Positions 30,140 to 41,135 of a stretch of DNA of 64,000 bases are shown in pieces. The DNA is from Roseateles subflavus (GTDB lineage Bacteria; Pseudomonadota; Gammaproteobacteria; Burkholderiales; Burkholderiaceae_C), in NCBI RefSeq assembly GCF_030285365.1, contig NZ_JASVDS010000002.1:1080519-1144518 (forward strand), given 5' to 3'. How positions within the stretch are numbered: position 1 is the stretch's first letter; each line of letters opens with the position of its first letter. The notes beneath the pieces are model-generated. The model saw only the letters and a list, made by a program, of their open reading frames with translations, made no database searches and had not been told where the DNA came from. The translations under genes and the position numbers were made by a program.

Positions 30140-31458
30140 GTCACGGCCGCTTTCTGGTTGAACTGGGACTGCTTCCATTCGCCGCTGGCCAGGACCTGGC
30201 GCAGGTGCTCGACGGCATCGAAGACCTCGGTGAAGCCGAGGTACAGCGGCGTGAAGCCGAAGCGCAGGATGTGCGGGACCTCGTCCAGGCGGCTGGGGTC
30301 GCCGGCACGGAAGTCGCCGATCACGCCGCGCGCGATCAGGGCCTGGATCACGGCGTAGCCGGCCTCGTGCAGCGGGGCCGCCAGACTCAGGCAGACCTGG
30401 CTGCCGCGGCGGGCGGCGTCACGCGGAGATGCCAGACGCACGCCGAGGTCGCTGAACGCGCCCTGGGCCTTGAGGCCGCAGCGGGCCTCGACCAGCTCGA
30501 TGAACAGCTCGGTGAGGGCGATGGACTTCTTGCGCAGCGCGGGCATGCCGCCCATGGGCTCGCTGGCCAGGAAGACGTCGACGCCGCACTCCAGCGCCGC
30601 CGTGGACAGGATGGCCGGCGTGCCGCAGATGTAGCGGCCGATGCCCGGCGCGGGCGTGTAGTTCGGCGTGAACTGGAAGGGCGCCGCGTGGCCCAGCCAG
30701 CCGGACAGCGGCTGCCAGAACCGGTCCACGTGACGCGGGTGGGCCCAGACGAAGGCCGGCGCGCCCGGGCCGCCGTTGAGGTACTTGTAGCCGCAGCCGA
30801 TCGCGAAGTCGGCATCGGCGCCCTTGAGGTCCACCGGCACGGCCCCGGCGGAGTGGGCCAGATCCCAGATCACCAGGGCGCCGGCCGCATGGGCGAGCTG
30901 CGTGACGCCGGCCATGTCGTGCTTGTAGCCGGTGCGGTAGTTCACCTCGGTGAGCATCAGTACGGCCAGCTCGGCGTTGATCAGCGCCGGCAGCTCGTCG
31001 ACGTGGTCGAAGAGCTTCAGCGTGTAGCCCTGCTGCGCGGCCAGACTCTCGGCGATGTAGAGGTCCGTCGGGAAGTTGCTGCGCTCCGAGAGGATCACGC
31101 GGCGTTCCGGCCGGTCCTCGCCCGCGATGCGCAGCGCGGCGGCCAGGACCTTGTAGAGGTTGAGCGAGGTGGAGTCCGCCACCGTGACCTCGTCCTCGCC
31201 CGCGCCCACGAGCCAGGCGATCTTGTTGCCGATGCGGCGCGGCAGCTCCATCCAGCCGGCGGTGTTCCAGCTCTTGATGAGGTCGGTGCCCCATTCCTGG
31301 CGGATCACCTGCTGCACGCGTGCCTCGGTGGCCGCGGGCAGCACGCCCAGCGAGTTGCCGTCCAGGTAGATCACGCCGGCGGGCAGCGTGAAGTGCTCGC
31401 GCAGGGGGCGCAGGGCGTCGGCCGCGTCGAGGGCCTGGCAGTCTTGTCGTTGCTTCAT
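30136..31458 (-). CDS. kynU: Kynureninase
   Basis: The 440-residue PLP enzyme cleaves kynurenine to anthranilate and alanine. The fold-type I segments are YLDGNSLG at the N-terminus, DLAHSAGA with the PLP aspartate, and [12 protein letters not shown], in which the lysine forms the Schiff base. Length is slightly above the usual 415-420. It is the middle gene of the kyn operon, 13 bases after kynB. Anthranilate, its product, is the substrate class of the divergent aminobenzoyl-CoA genes. Confidence 0.98.
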   Translation of the reverse strand: MKQRQDCQALDAADALRPLREHFTLPAGVIYLDGNSLGVLPAATEARVQQVIRQEWGTDLIKSWNTAGWMELPRRIGNKIAWLVGAGEDEVTVADSTSLNLYKVLAAALRIAGEDRPERRVILSERSNFPTDLYIAESLAAQQGYTLKLFDHVDELPALINAELAVLMLTEVNYRTGYKHDMAGVTQLAHAAGALVIWDLAHSAGAVPVDLKGADADFAIGCGYKYLNGGPGAPAFVWAHPRHVDRFWQPLSGWLGHAAPFQFTPNYTPAPGIGRYICGTPAILSTAALECGVDVFLASEPMGGMPALRKKSIALTELFIELVEARCGLKAQGAFSDLGVRLASPRDAARRGSQVCLSLAAPLHEAGYAVIQALIARGVIGDFRAGDPSRLDEVPHILRFGFTPLYLGFTEVFDAVEHLRQVLASGEWKQSQFNQKAAVT

Positions 31459-31471
31459 TCAGGGAGCTCCA

Positions 31472-32095
31472 TCAGAGTTCGCGCAGCACCGCGCGCACGG
31501 GTGAGGCACAGGCGCCGGCCAGCTTCAGCGGCAGGGCCAGCAGTTCGTAGTCGCCCGCCGGGACCTCATCGAGCACGAGGTTCTCCAGCACGCGCAGGTC
31601 GGCGCGCAGCAGCTGCTGGTGGCTGTCCAGGGACTTGCTGCTGGCGGGATCCACGCTGGGGGTGTCCAGGCCGATCAGCCGCACGCCGCGTGCGGCCAGC
31701 CAGGCCACGGTCTCGGGGGCGTAGGCGGTGAACTCGTCCTTCCAGACGGTGTCCGCCCGCTCGCAGGTGCGAACCAGCACGCGCGACGGCAGGCCCTCGG
31801 CGGCGTGCTCGACGTGCTCGATGCGGATCAGCGGTCCGCAGCCGATGGCATGGATCACGCGGCAGGGGCCGAGGTAGGCGTCGAGGTCCACCGCGGCGAT
31901 GTCCGGTGCCTCGTTCGCGTAGTGCAGTGGCGCGTCGGCATGGGCGCCTACGTGCGGCGACATCGTCAGCGCGCTGAGGTTCACCGGGCACTGGGGCGAC
32001 AGCCGCGCCGTCCACTGCAGGCGGTAGGGCTCGTCACCGGGAAAGAGGGGTGCATCCGGGTGCACCAGGGGGGAGATGTCCCAAAGCTTTTTCAT
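31472..32095 (-). CDS. kynB: Kynurenine formamidase
   Basis: The 207-residue metal-dependent cyclase-family enzyme hydrolyses N-formylkynurenine to kynurenine and formate. It begins KLWDISPLVHPDAPLFPGD and carries the metal motif HVGAHADAPLHY (HxGxHxDxPxH), then LIGLDTPSVDP and KLAGACASPVRAVL. It is first in the kyn operon, with the divergent catabolic genes starting 214 bases away. Confidence 0.98.
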   Translation of the reverse strand: MKKLWDISPLVHPDAPLFPGDEPYRLQWTARLSPQCPVNLSALTMSPHVGAHADAPLHYANEAPDIAAVDLDAYLGPCRVIHAIGCGPLIRIEHVEHAAEGLPSRVLVRTCERADTVWKDEFTAYAPETVAWLAARGVRLIGLDTPSVDPASSKSLDSHQQLLRADLRVLENLVLDEVPAGDYELLALPLKLAGACASPVRAVLREL

Positions 32096-32245
32096 GGGCG
32101 TCCTTCGTCAACGGCGCGCACCTTAAGGGCCTTTGAAGGGGCGTGGTGTCGGTTAATTCCAACAGGCATCGCGGTGCGTGGCAACAGGGTCCGGCCAACG
32201 CCCCGAACGCGGGAATGTCCGTAGTCTGGCACATCTCAAAACTAA

Positions 32246-32274
32246 TTGACACCTAAACTATCGATGCCTAAAGT
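32246..32274 (+). promoter_or_regulatory. Sigma-70-like promoter of the aminobenzoyl-CoA operon
   Basis: A consensus -35 TTGACA (32246-32251) and TAAAGT (32269-32274) are 17 bases apart, 36 bases before the ATG at 32310. The hexamer CCTAAA occurs at 32252 and again at 32267, fifteen bases on, overlapping the spacer and -10. It could be part of an operator, perhaps for the MarR protein of this operon. Confidence 0.6.
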
Positions 32275-32309
32275 GCGTCGCAGACCAGCTGGAAAGGCGA
32301 GGGAAGATC

Positions 32310-34664
32310 ATGCGCATCACCTGCATCGGCGGCGGCCCCGCGGGCCTCTATTTCGCGCTCCTGATGAAGAAGCAGAACCCCGCCCACCAGGTGCGGGTGC
32401 TCGAGCGCAACAAGCCCGGTGACACCTTCGGCTGGGGCGTGGTCTTCTCGGACCAGACGCTGGCCGCGCTGCGCGAGGCCGATGCCCCGACGGCCGAGGC
32501 GATCCTCACCGCCTTCAACCACTGGGACGACATCGACGTCCACATCAACGGTCGCACGATGCGCTCCAGCGGCCACGGCTTCTGCGGCATCGGCCGCAAG
32601 AAGCTGCTGAACATCCTGCAGGCGCGCTGCGAGCAGCTGGGTGTGGAGCTGGTCTACGAGCACGACCAGCCGGACGACGCAGGCGTTGACGCTGATCTCA
32701 TCATCGCCAGCGACGGCCTCAACAGCCGCATCCGCAGCAAGTACGCCGCCACCTACCAGCCGGACATCGACCTGCGCCAGTGCCGCTTCGTGTGGCTCGG
32801 CACCGAGAAGCTGTTCGACGCCTTCACCTTCGATTTCCAGAAGACCGAGTGGGGCTGGTTCCAGGCCCATGCCTATCAGTTCGACGGCACGCACAGCACC
32901 TTCATCGTCGAGGCGCCCGACGCCGTCTGGCAGGCCGCGGGCCTGGACCAGATGGAGAAGGAGACCGGCATCGCCTTCTGCGAGCGGCTCTTTGCGAAGG
33001 TGCTGGACGGCAAGCCGCTGATCTCCAACGCCTCGCACCTGCGCGGCTCGGCGCAGTGGATCCGCTTCCCGCGGGTGGTCTGCCGGACCTGGGTGCATCG
33101 CCGCGAGGACGGCGTGCCGGTCGTGCTGATGGGCGATGCCGCGCACACGGCGCACTTCTCCATCGGCTCGGGCACCAAGCTGGCCCTGGAGGATGCGATT
33201 GCACTGGCCCGCGACATTGGCGAGGCCAAGGGCGATCTGTCGCGGGCGCTGGAGGCCTACCAGGCCAGCCGCTCCATCGAGGTCCTGCGCATCCAGAACG
33301 CGGCGCGCAACAGCACCGAATGGTTCGAGAACATCGAACGCCATGCGCAGCTCCCGCCCGAGCAGTTCGCCTACTCCCTGCTCACCCGCTCGCAGCGCAT
33401 CTCGCACGAGAACCTGCGCCTGCGGGACGCGCGCTATGTCGGCGGCTACGAGGCCTGGCTGGCCGCGCGCGCGGGTCTGCCGCAGACCCCGGTGCCGCCG
33501 ATGTTCACGCCCTTCACCTTGCGCGGGCTCACGCTGAAGAACCGCGTGGTCGTCTCGCCGATGGCGCAGTACCGCTGCACCGACGGCCTGCCGGGCGATC
33601 ACCACCTGGTGCACCTGGGCGCCCGCGCCATGGGCGGCGCCGGCCTCGTGTTCGCCGAGATGACGGCCCCGAGCCCCGACGGCCGCATCACGCCCGGCTG
33701 CCCGGGCCTTTACACCGACCAGCAGCAGCACGCCTGGGCGCGCATCGTCGACTTCATTCATGCCAGCAGCAGTGCCAAGGTGGCGCTGCAGCTGGGCCAT
33801 GCCGGCGCGAAGGGCGCGACGCGCCGGGCCTGGGAAGGCATCGACCAGCCGCTGCAGGAGGGCGCGTGGCCGCTGATCTCGGCCTCACCGCAGCAGTACC
33901 TGGACGGCGTCAGCGCGTGGTCCCGCGCCATGACGCGTGAGGACATGGACCGCGTCCGCGACGACTTCATCGCCGCCGCCCGCCGCGCCGCGGCCGCCGG
34001 ATTCGACTGGCTCGAGCTGCACTGCGCGCACGGCTATCTGCTGTCCAGCTTCATCTCGCCGCTGACCAATCACCGCGACGACGCCTACGGCGGCTCGCTG
34101 GAGAACCGCCTGCGCTTCCCGCTCGAGGTCTTCACCGCGCTGCGCGAGGTGTGGCCGCAGGAGCGCCCGCTGTCTGTGCGGATCTCGGCCCATGACTGGG
34201 TCGATGGTGGCATCACGCCGGAGGACGCCGTGCAGGTCGCCGCCGCGTTCAAGGCGGCGGGCGCCGACCTGATCGACGTCTCGTCGGGCCAGGTCAGCAA
34301 GGCCGAGAAGCCGGTCTACGGCCGCATGTGGCAGACGCCCTTCTCGGAAAGCATCCGCAACCGCGTGGGCATTGCCACCATCGCGGTGGGCGCCATCAGC
34401 GAGGCGGACCACGTCAACAGCATCATCGCCGCCGGCCGCGCCGACCTCTGCGCCGTGGCTCGACCGCATCTCGCCAACCCGGCCTGGACCCTGCACGAGG
34501 CCGCGAAGATCGGCTACGTGGCCGGCCCGGGGCTGGAGTGGCCCCAGCCCTATCTCTCGGGCAAGGGGCAGCTCGAGAAGGAGTACGAGCGCCAGCGTGC
34601 CCAGGCCGCGCAGGGTGCCGGCTTGTCGGCGCTGGAGCAGGCGAACCGGGCGATGGGGGTCTGA
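32310..34664 (+). CDS. 2-aminobenzoyl-CoA monooxygenase/reductase (ACMR-like, two-domain flavoprotein)
   Basis: The 784-residue protein joins two flavin domains. Residues 1-375 are a class A FAD monooxygenase ([42 protein letters not shown]). Residues 395-765 are an Old Yellow Enzyme-like FMN reductase ([45 protein letters not shown]). This order is known for Azoarcus 2-aminobenzoyl-CoA monooxygenase/reductase, which hydroxylates and then reduces the ring to 2-amino-5-oxocyclohex-1-ene-carbonyl-CoA. It is also annotated as a salicylyl-CoA 5-hydroxylase fusion. The neighbouring aminobenzoate-CoA ligase and kynureninase favour the aminobenzoyl substrate. First gene of its operon. Confidence 0.93.
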   Translation: MRITCIGGGPAGLYFALLMKKQNPAHQVRVLERNKPGDTFGWGVVFSDQTLAALREADAPTAEAILTAFNHWDDIDVHINGRTMRSSGHGFCGIGRKKLLNILQARCEQLGVELVYEHDQPDDAGVDADLIIASDGLNSRIRSKYAATYQPDIDLRQCRFVWLGTEKLFDAFTFDFQKTEWGWFQAHAYQFDGTHSTFIVEAPDAVWQAAGLDQMEKETGIAFCERLFAKVLDGKPLISNASHLRGSAQWIRFPRVVCRTWVHRREDGVPVVLMGDAAHTAHFSIGSGTKLALEDAIALARDIGEAKGDLSRALEAYQASRSIEVLRIQNAARNSTEWFENIERHAQLPPEQFAYSLLTRSQRISHENLRLRDARYVGGYEAWLAARAGLPQTPVPPMFTPFTLRGLTLKNRVVVSPMAQYRCTDGLPGDHHLVHLGARAMGGAGLVFAEMTAPSPDGRITPGCPGLYTDQQQHAWARIVDFIHASSSAKVALQLGHAGAKGATRRAWEGIDQPLQEGAWPLISASPQQYLDGVSAWSRAMTREDMDRVRDDFIAAARRAAAAGFDWLELHCAHGYLLSSFISPLTNHRDDAYGGSLENRLRFPLEVFTALREVWPQERPLSVRISAHDWVDGGITPEDAVQVAAAFKAAGADLIDVSSGQVSKAEKPVYGRMWQTPFSESIRNRVGIATIAVGAISEADHVNSIIAAGRADLCAVARPHLANPAWTLHEAAKIGYVAGPGLEWPQPYLSGKGQLEKEYERQRAQAAQGAGLSALEQANRAMGV

Positions 34665-35470
34665 TGATGGCCCACGCTCCGTCCGTGTCTGCTGACCTGC
34701 GGGACCGCCATGCCGTCGTCACGGGCGGCGGCAGCGGCATCGGCCTTGCCGTGGCGCGGCAGCTCCTGGCCGCAGGCGCCCGCGTCACGCTCATGGGCCG
34801 GGATGGCGATCGCCTCGCCCGTGCCGCGCAAGACCTGACCCCGCACGGGCTGGAGCGCCTGCAATGCCAGGCGTGCGATGTGGGAGACGAGGCCAGCGTC
34901 CAGGCCGCCTTTGCCCGTGCGGTCGAGGGGCTGGGGGCGGTGGACATTCTCGTCAACAACGCCGGCCAGGTGGAGACCGCGCCGCTCACGCGCACGAGTC
35001 TCGCGCAGTTCCAGCAGATGCTGCAGGTCAACCTCACGGGCACCTTTCTGTGCAGCCGCGAGGTGTTGCCGGGCATGCTGGCCGCGCGCCAGGGACGCAT
35101 CATCAACGTGGCCAGCACCGCGGCGCTGAAGGGCTATGCCTATGTGGCGGCCTACTGCGCGGCCAAGCACGGCGTGCTGGGTCTCACGCGGGCGATGGCG
35201 GCAGAGGTGGCGCGCAAGGGTGTCACGGTCAACGCCGTCTGCCCGGGCTACACCGAGACGGAGATCGTCCAGCGGGCCATCGAGACCATCACCGCCAAGA
35301 CCGGCCGCAGCGCCGACGAGGCCCGTGCGGAGCTGGCCGCGGCCAATCCGCAGGGGCGTCTGATCCAGCCGGAGGAGGTCGCCCTCCAGGTGCTGATGCT
35401 CGCCAGCCCGCTGGCGGCCGGCATCAACGGGCAGGCCCTGGCCATCGACGGCGGCGAGTGTGTGACATGA
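34664..35470 (+). CDS. Short-chain dehydrogenase/reductase
   Basis: This 268-residue classical SDR has the nucleotide motif TGGGSGIG (about residues 20-27), NNAG, the catalytic serine in INVASTAAL and YCAAK. It probably oxidises a 3-hydroxyacyl-CoA or ring-alcohol intermediate with NAD+. Its start shares one base with the monooxygenase stop (TGATG) and its stop overlaps the MarR start (ATGA), so it is tightly bound in the operon. Step assignment is inference. Confidence 0.92.
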   Translation: MMAHAPSVSADLRDRHAVVTGGGSGIGLAVARQLLAAGARVTLMGRDGDRLARAAQDLTPHGLERLQCQACDVGDEASVQAAFARAVEGLGAVDILVNNAGQVETAPLTRTSLAQFQQMLQVNLTGTFLCSREVLPGMLAARQGRIINVASTAALKGYAYVAAYCAAKHGVLGLTRAMAAEVARKGVTVNAVCPGYTETEIVQRAIETITAKTGRSADEARAELAAANPQGRLIQPEEVALQVLMLASPLAAGINGQALAIDGGECVT

Positions 35471-36081
35471 GCCGCCAGCCCCTGCCCACGACCGAGCCGC
35501 TGGCGCCCGAAGCCGACGAAGCGCTGCCGCTGGGGCCCGACCTGGAGTCCCGCGTGGTGGACGACGATCATCAGGCGCTCAAGCTGTGGCTGCGCCTGCT
35601 CGCCTGCACGACGCGCGTCGAGGACCAGATCCGCAACCGCCTGCGCCAGCAGTTCGACACCACCCTGCCGCGCTTTGACCTGCTGGCCCAGCTCGAGCGC
35701 CATCCCGAGGGCCTGAGCATGCGCGAGCTGTCGCAGCGGCTGATGGTGACGGGCGGCAACGTGACGGGCGTGGTCGACCAGCTGGAGGCCGAATCCCTGG
35801 TACAACGCCAGCCCCACGCCAGCGACCGACGCTCCTTCACCGTGACCCTGACGCCCGCCGGCCGGCGCCTCTTCCGCCGCATGGCCGCCACGCACGAGGC
35901 CTGGGTGGTGGAGCTGCTGGGCGGCTGGACGGCGGCACAGAAGAGCGAGGTCTACGGCCTGCTGGCGCATCTCAAGCTGCATCTGGCGGGCCTTGAATCC
36001 GGCCGCACGCCGCCCCGGTCCTCGAAGCCGGGCAAGGCTGGCAAGTCACCCGCGACACCGCGTCGCAAAGGAAGTCCATGA
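35467..36081 (+). CDS. MarR-family transcriptional regulator
   Basis: The 204-residue protein has a winged helix with [30 protein letters not shown] and the wing sequence [19 protein letters not shown], typical of MarR. The N-terminal 25 residues are acidic and the tail after residue 180 is basic and Pro/Ser-rich. MarR proteins in aromatic-CoA operons often repress them until the CoA thioester binds. Being the third gene of the operon suggests autoregulation. It overlaps both neighbours by four bases. Confidence 0.92.
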   Translation: MSRQPLPTTEPLAPEADEALPLGPDLESRVVDDDHQALKLWLRLLACTTRVEDQIRNRLRQQFDTTLPRFDLLAQLERHPEGLSMRELSQRLMVTGGNVTGVVDQLEAESLVQRQPHASDRRSFTVTLTPAGRRLFRRMAATHEAWVVELLGGWTAAQKSEVYGLLAHLKLHLAGLESGRTPPRSSKPGKAGKSPATPRRKGSP

Positions 36082-36929
36082 GCAAACCCATCAGCCCCCA
36101 TCTCGCCAACGGCAACAGGATCAGCCTGGCCGGCTTCGCGCCTCAGCACTTCCGCTGGGAGCAGCGCGGGGCGGTCGGCCTGGTCACGCTGAACCGGCCC
36201 GATCGCAAGAACCCGCTGACCTTCGACTCCTATGCCGAGCTGCGGGACCTGTTCCGCAACCTGAGCTATGTCGAGGAGATCAAGGCCATCGTGGTGCAGG
36301 GCGCGGGGGAGAACTTCTGCTCCGGCGGCGACGTGCACGAGATCATCGGCCCGCTCACGCAGATGAGCATGCCGGACCTGCTGGCCTTCACGCGCATGAC
36401 AGGCGACCTCGTCAAGGCCATGCGCGCCTGCCCGCAGCCGGTGTTCGCGGCGATCGACGGCGTGTGTGCCGGTGCCGGCGCGATCATGGCGATGGCCTCC
36501 GATCTGCGGGTGGCCACGGCCCGTTCCAAGACCGCCTTCCTGTTCACGCGCGTCGGCCTGGCCGGCTGCGACATGGGCGCCTGCGCGATCCTGCCGCGCA
36601 TCGTGGGCCAGGGGCGGGCGTCCGATCTGCTGTACAGCGGCCGTTCGCTCGGCGGCGAGGAAGGCCTGCAATGGGGCTTCCACAACCGCCTCGCCGCGCC
36701 GGACGAGCTGCTCGAGACGACGATGGCATGGGCCGCCGAGATCGCCACCGGCCCGAGCTTCGGCCACGCGATGACCAAGCGCATGCTGCACCAGGAATGG
36801 AGCATGGGCGTGGACGAGGCCATTGAGTCGGAGGCCCAGGCGCAGGCGATCTGCATGATGACGCAGGACTTCCATCGCGCCTATCACGCCTTCGTGGCCA
36901 AGCAGCGCCCCGTCTTTGAAGGGGATTAG
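36078..36929 (+). CDS. Enoyl-CoA hydratase/isomerase family protein
   Basis: The 283-residue crotonase-fold protein has [19 protein letters not shown] and the oxyanion loop [14 protein letters not shown], then [20 protein letters not shown] with the second oxyanion glycine. It would hydrate an enoyl-CoA or cleave a ring beta-diketone CoA in the lower pathway. It overlaps the MarR gene stop by four bases (ATGA). Ring-opening hydrolases share this fold, so the exact reaction is open. Confidence 0.9.
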   Translation: MSKPISPHLANGNRISLAGFAPQHFRWEQRGAVGLVTLNRPDRKNPLTFDSYAELRDLFRNLSYVEEIKAIVVQGAGENFCSGGDVHEIIGPLTQMSMPDLLAFTRMTGDLVKAMRACPQPVFAAIDGVCAGAGAIMAMASDLRVATARSKTAFLFTRVGLAGCDMGACAILPRIVGQGRASDLLYSGRSLGGEEGLQWGFHNRLAAPDELLETTMAWAAEIATGPSFGHAMTKRMLHQEWSMGVDEAIESEAQAQAICMMTQDFHRAYHAFVAKQRPVFEGD

Positions 36930-37040
36930 GACCACCCCCTACCGGCTTCGCCGGCCCCCTCAAGGGGGCGAGACCAGAGGACCGGCGGAGCCGGATCCTC
37001 GGTCTCCACGCGGTAATTAGTGGACTGCAAAGGATGAGTG
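36930..37040. repeat. GC-rich intergenic repeat module, copy A
   Basis: Between operon genes lie CCCCCT, the hairpin CCGGC-TTC-GCCGG (36942-36954), CCCCCT-CA-AGGGGG (36955-36968) and CCGGC-GGA-GCCGG (36982-36994) with ATCC after it. The same elements in the same order recur at 41135-41280. No protein-coding content is seen. Confidence 0.7.
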
Positions 37041-38213
37041 ATGAATGAGGATCACGCGGCGTTGAGGCATCTGGCCTGGCCCTTTTTCGAGGAGCGCCAT
37101 CGGGAACTCGCCCATGGGCTGGAAGCCTGGTGCACCGAGCATCTGCACGCGGGGCACGGGGCGGATGTGGACGCCGAATGCCGGGCGCTGGTGAAGGCGC
37201 TGGGGCAGGGCGGCTGGCTGCGGCATGCGGTCGCAGGCCAGGCGCTGGGCGGGGCGGCGGAGGTGATCGATACGCGGTCCATCTGCCTGCTGCGCGAGAC
37301 GCTGGCGCGGCACCACGGGCTTGCCGACTTCGCGTTCGCGATGCAAGGCCTGGGCAGCGGGGCGATCTCGCTGGCGGGGACGGACGCGCAGCGGGCGCGC
37401 TACCTGCCGCGGGTGGCCGCGGGCGAGGCGCTGGCTGCGTTCGCGCTGTCCGAGCCCGAGGCCGGCTCCGACGTCGCGGCGATGCAGTGCAGCGCCGTCC
37501 CCGACGGTGACGACTATGTGCTCAACGGCGAGAAGACCTGGATCTCCAACGGCGGCATTGCCGACTTCTACGTGCTCTTCGCCCGCACCGGCGAAGCGCC
37601 CGGCGCGCGCGGCATTTCCGCCTTCATCGTCGATGCGGGGCTGCCGGGCTTCGAGATCGCCGAGCGCATCGAGGTGATCGCCCCGCATCCGCTCGCGCGG
37701 CTGCGATTCACGGATTGCCGCGTGCCGCGCAGCCAGTTGATCGGCATGCCCGGCGAAGGCTTCAAGATCGCGATGCGCACGCTGGATGTGTTCCGCACAT
37801 CGGTGGCCGCCGCAGCGCTGGGCTTCGCCCGCCGCGCCTTGCAGGAGGGCTTGAGCCAGGCGCAGTCGCGGCCCATGTTCGGCGGCCATCTGGCGGACCT
37901 GCCGCTGGCACAGGCCAAGCTCGCGGACATGGCCTGCGGCGTCGACAGCTCGGCCCTGCTGGTCTATCGCGCGGCCTGGCAGCGGGACCAGGGCCAGCCC
38001 ATCACCCGCGAGGCCGCCATGGCCAAGCTCATGGCCACCGAAACGGCGCAGCAGGTGATCGACGCCGCGCTGCAGCTGCATGGCGGCCGCGGCGTGCGCA
38101 GCGGGGAGATCGTGGAGTCCCTCTACCGGGAGGTCCGCGCCCTGCGCATCTACGAGGGCGCCAGCGAGGTGCAGCAGCTGATCATCGGCCGCGACCTGCT
38201 CAAGAACGGCTGA
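37041..38213 (+). CDS. Acyl-CoA dehydrogenase
   Basis: This 390-residue flavoenzyme has the FAD and substrate motifs [35 protein letters not shown] and LQLHGGRGV, and ends with [20 protein letters not shown], in which the glutamate of YEG is the usual catalytic base. It would oxidise a CoA thioester formed after ring reduction. The ATG at 41 is preferred to a GTG three bases earlier because AGGA lies six bases before it. The repeat module separates it from the previous gene, but orientation and function keep it in the same pathway. Confidence 0.93.
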   Translation: MNEDHAALRHLAWPFFEERHRELAHGLEAWCTEHLHAGHGADVDAECRALVKALGQGGWLRHAVAGQALGGAAEVIDTRSICLLRETLARHHGLADFAFAMQGLGSGAISLAGTDAQRARYLPRVAAGEALAAFALSEPEAGSDVAAMQCSAVPDGDDYVLNGEKTWISNGGIADFYVLFARTGEAPGARGISAFIVDAGLPGFEIAERIEVIAPHPLARLRFTDCRVPRSQLIGMPGEGFKIAMRTLDVFRTSVAAAALGFARRALQEGLSQAQSRPMFGGHLADLPLAQAKLADMACGVDSSALLVYRAAWQRDQGQPITREAAMAKLMATETAQQVIDAALQLHGGRGVRSGEIVESLYREVRALRIYEGASEVQQLIIGRDLLKNG

Positions 38214-38270
38214 AGCCCAGCCCCATCCCGACTGACGGACGACCACACAGAACACACGAGGAGACCGTCC

Positions 38271-39881
38271 ATGCATCGCAGTGCCCATGTCGACACCTTT
38301 GCCCGTGACCGGCTGCCGCCGCCCGAGCAGTGGCCCGAGCTGCTGTTCGAGCTGCCCTCGCTGCAGTTCCCCGAGCGCCTGAACTGCGCGAGCGAGCTGC
38401 TGGACGCCTGGGTGGCGCAGGGGCAGGGGGACAGGACTTGCCTGACCGGCAGTCGCCACCACTGGACCTATGCGCAGCTGCAGGCCGAGGCGAACCGCAT
38501 CGCCCACGTGCTGGTGCAGGACATGGGCGTGGTGCCCGGCAACCGCGTGCTGCTGCGCGGGGGCAATTCGCCCATGCTGGCGGCCTGCTGGTTCGCCATC
38601 CAGAAGGCCGGGGCCATCGCGGTGGCGACCATGCCGCTGCTGCGTGCCAAGGAGCTGGGGCAGATCATCGCCAAGGCGCAGGTGACCCACGCCCTGTGCG
38701 ACGCGGCGCTGGGCGCCGAGCTGGCCCAGGCGCAGACGGACCATCCGGTGCTGCAGCGCGTCGTCCATTACCACGGGGAGGGCGCCGATGGCCTGGAAGC
38801 GCTGGCCGCCGGCAAGCCGGCGCAGTTCAGCAATGTGGACACTGCCTCGGACGACGTCTGCCTCATCGCCTTCACCTCCGGCACCACCGGCCAGCCCAAG
38901 GGCACGATGCACTTCCACCGGGACGTGATGGCCATCTGCCGCTGCTGGCCCCCGCACTGCCTGCGGGCCACGGCGGACGATGTCTTCATCGGGTCGCCGC
39001 CGCTGGCCTTCACCTTCGGTCTGGGCGGCCTGGTGCTGTTCCCGATGAGCGTGGGCGCTTCCAGCGTGCTGCTGGAGAAGGCGACGCCGGACGTGCTGCT
39101 CGGCGCCATCGCGCAGCATCGCGCCACGGTGTGCTTCACGGCGCCCACCAGCTACCGCGCGATGGCCGCGCAGGTCGCGCAGCACGACCTCCGCTCGCTG
39201 CGCAAGTGCGTCAGCGCCGGCGAGGCGCTGCCGGCGGCCACGCGGGCGCTGTGGAAGGAAGCGACCGGCATCGAGCTGATCGACGGCATCGGCGCGACCG
39301 AGATGCTGCACATCTTCATCTCCCACGACGAGGCCGGCGCCCGCCCCGGGGCGACGGGCCGCGTGGTGCCCGGCTACCAGGCCTGCGTGCTGGACGACGA
39401 GGGCCAGGTCTTGCCAGCCGGCAGAATCGGACGCCTGGCCGTGAAGGGCCCCACCGGCTGCCGCTATCTGGACGACGAGCGGCAGCGCCAGTACGTCCTC
39501 AAGGGCTGGAACCTGACCGGCGACGCCTATCTGCAGGACGCCGACGGCTACTTCGTCTACCAGGCGCGCACGGACGACATGATCATCTCCGGCGGCTACA
39601 ACATCGCCGGCCCCGAGGTGGAGTCCGCGCTGCTGGCCCACCCGGCCGTGGCGGAATGCGGCGTGATCGGCCAGCCGGACGAGGAGCGCGGGCAGGTCGT
39701 GAAGGCCTTCGTCGTGCTGCGCCCGGGTCACGAGGCGGGACCCGATCTGGTCCGGCAGTTGCAGGACTACGTCAAAGCCACGATTGCGCCCTACAAGTAC
39801 CCCCGTGCGATAGAGTTCCTGCCCAGCCTGCCGCGCACCGAAACCGGCAAGCTCCAGCGCTTCCGCCTGCGCCAGCCCTGA
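38271..39881 (+). CDS. 2-aminobenzoate (benzoate-type)-CoA ligase
   Basis: This is a 536-residue AMP-forming ligase. Its P-loop is FTSGTTGQPKGTMHFH, A5 is DGIGATEMLHIFIS, and the C-terminal hinge and lysine are in GYNIAGPEVE and PRTETGKLQRF. GATEMLHIFISH is characteristic of benzoate and aminobenzoate CoA ligases. It activates the aromatic acid with ATP and CoA, giving the substrate for the two-domain monooxygenase/reductase. Anthranilate would come from kynureninase or through the adjacent importer. Related ligases also take benzoate, so specificity needs assay. Confidence 0.93.
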   Translation: MHRSAHVDTFARDRLPPPEQWPELLFELPSLQFPERLNCASELLDAWVAQGQGDRTCLTGSRHHWTYAQLQAEANRIAHVLVQDMGVVPGNRVLLRGGNSPMLAACWFAIQKAGAIAVATMPLLRAKELGQIIAKAQVTHALCDAALGAELAQAQTDHPVLQRVVHYHGEGADGLEALAAGKPAQFSNVDTASDDVCLIAFTSGTTGQPKGTMHFHRDVMAICRCWPPHCLRATADDVFIGSPPLAFTFGLGGLVLFPMSVGASSVLLEKATPDVLLGAIAQHRATVCFTAPTSYRAMAAQVAQHDLRSLRKCVSAGEALPAATRALWKEATGIELIDGIGATEMLHIFISHDEAGARPGATGRVVPGYQACVLDDEGQVLPAGRIGRLAVKGPTGCRYLDDERQRQYVLKGWNLTGDAYLQDADGYFVYQARTDDMIISGGYNIAGPEVESALLAHPAVAECGVIGQPDEERGQVVKAFVVLRPGHEAGPDLVRQLQDYVKATIAPYKYPRAIEFLPSLPRTETGKLQRFRLRQP

Positions 39882-39935
39882 GCGAACGCAGCCTTTCCTG
39901 ACGACAACGCCCCCATGGACCGGATGGAGACCCGC

Positions 39936-41135
39936 ATGAGCCTGCCTGACCCCCTCAAGAAGCAAGACCTGACCCCGCTGTTCGCCGCCGCCTGCGCGCT
40001 GGCCCTGGCCGCGAGCCCGGCGATGGCGGCCGACAAGATCAAGGTCGGGATGCTGAGCACCCTGTCCGGCGCTGGTGCCGGCCTGGGCGTGGACATCCGC
40101 GACGGCTTCAACCTCGCGCTCAAGCACAAGGGCGGCAAGCTCGGCGGCCTGCCCGCCGAGGTGGTGGTCGCCGATGACCAGCAGAACCCCGACGTCGCCA
40201 AGCAGGCCACCGACCGCCTGCTCAAGCGCGACAAGGTCGACGTGATGACCGGCGTCGTGTTCTCCAACATCATGCTGGCCGTCGGTCCCGGCATCTTCGA
40301 CAGCAAGACCCCCTACGTCTCTGCCAACGCCGGCCCCTCGCAGTACGCCGGCGAGCAGTGCAACCCCTACTTCTTCAATGTCGCCTGGCAGAACGACAAC
40401 CTGCACGAGGCCGTTGGCAAGGTGGTCACGGACAAGGGCTTCAAGAAGGTCGTGGTGATCGCGCCGAACTACCCGGCCGGCAAGGATGCCGTCAGCGGCT
40501 TCAAGCGCTTCTACAAGGGCGCCGTGGCCGATGAGATCTACACCAAGCTGGGCCAGCTGGACTACGCTGCCGAGCTGGCGCAGGCCCGCGCCGCCAAGCC
40601 GGACGCGATGTACATCTTCCTGCCGGGCGGCATGGGCATCAACTTCATCAAGCAGTTCGTGGGCGCGGGGCTCTCGCGGGACATCACGCTCTTCGGCCCC
40701 GGCTTCTCGGCGGACGAGGATGTGATCAAGGCCGTGGGCGAGCCGATGCTGGGCATGTTCAACAGCTCGCACTGGGCGCACGACATGGACAACGCGGCGA
40801 ACCGGCAGTTCGTGGCCGACTTCCAGAAGGAGTACGGCCGGCTGCCCTCGCTGTACGCCAGCCAGGGCTACGACGCCGCCCTGCTGATCGATGGCGCCGT
40901 GGCGGACGTGAAGGGCCGGATCGAGGACAAGCCGGCGCTGCTGAAGGCGCTGAAGGCCGCCCATTTCACCTCGGTGCGCGGGCCCTTCAGGTTCAACAGC
41001 AACCAGTACCCCATCCAGGACTACTACCTGCGCATCATCGGCAAGGACGCCCAGGGCCGCGTGACCAACAAGACGCTGGGCAAGATCTTCAGCCAGCACG
41101 CGGATGCCTATGCGCCGCTGTGCAAGATGAAATGA
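39936..41135 (+). CDS. ABC transporter periplasmic binding protein (LivK/aromatic acid type)
   Basis: The 399-residue type I periplasmic binding protein has a signal peptide (hydrophobic AACALALAASPAMA, cut before ADKIKVGM). DKIKVGMLSTLSGAGAGLGVDIRDGFNLAL and NDNLHEAVGK are typical of the branched-chain/urea/benzoate group. GGAG six bases before 39936 decides the start over ATGs at 39915 and 39927. It lies directly after the aminobenzoate-CoA ligase, so it likely binds anthranilate or a similar aromatic acid. Confidence 0.92.
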   Translation: MSLPDPLKKQDLTPLFAAACALALAASPAMAADKIKVGMLSTLSGAGAGLGVDIRDGFNLALKHKGGKLGGLPAEVVVADDQQNPDVAKQATDRLLKRDKVDVMTGVVFSNIMLAVGPGIFDSKTPYVSANAGPSQYAGEQCNPYFFNVAWQNDNLHEAVGKVVTDKGFKKVVVIAPNYPAGKDAVSGFKRFYKGAVADEIYTKLGQLDYAAELAQARAAKPDAMYIFLPGGMGINFIKQFVGAGLSRDITLFGPGFSADEDVIKAVGEPMLGMFNSSHWAHDMDNAANRQFVADFQKEYGRLPSLYASQGYDAALLIDGAVADVKGRIEDKPALLKALKAAHFTSVRGPFRFNSNQYPIQDYYLRIIGKDAQGRVTNKTLGKIFSQHADAYAPLCKMK

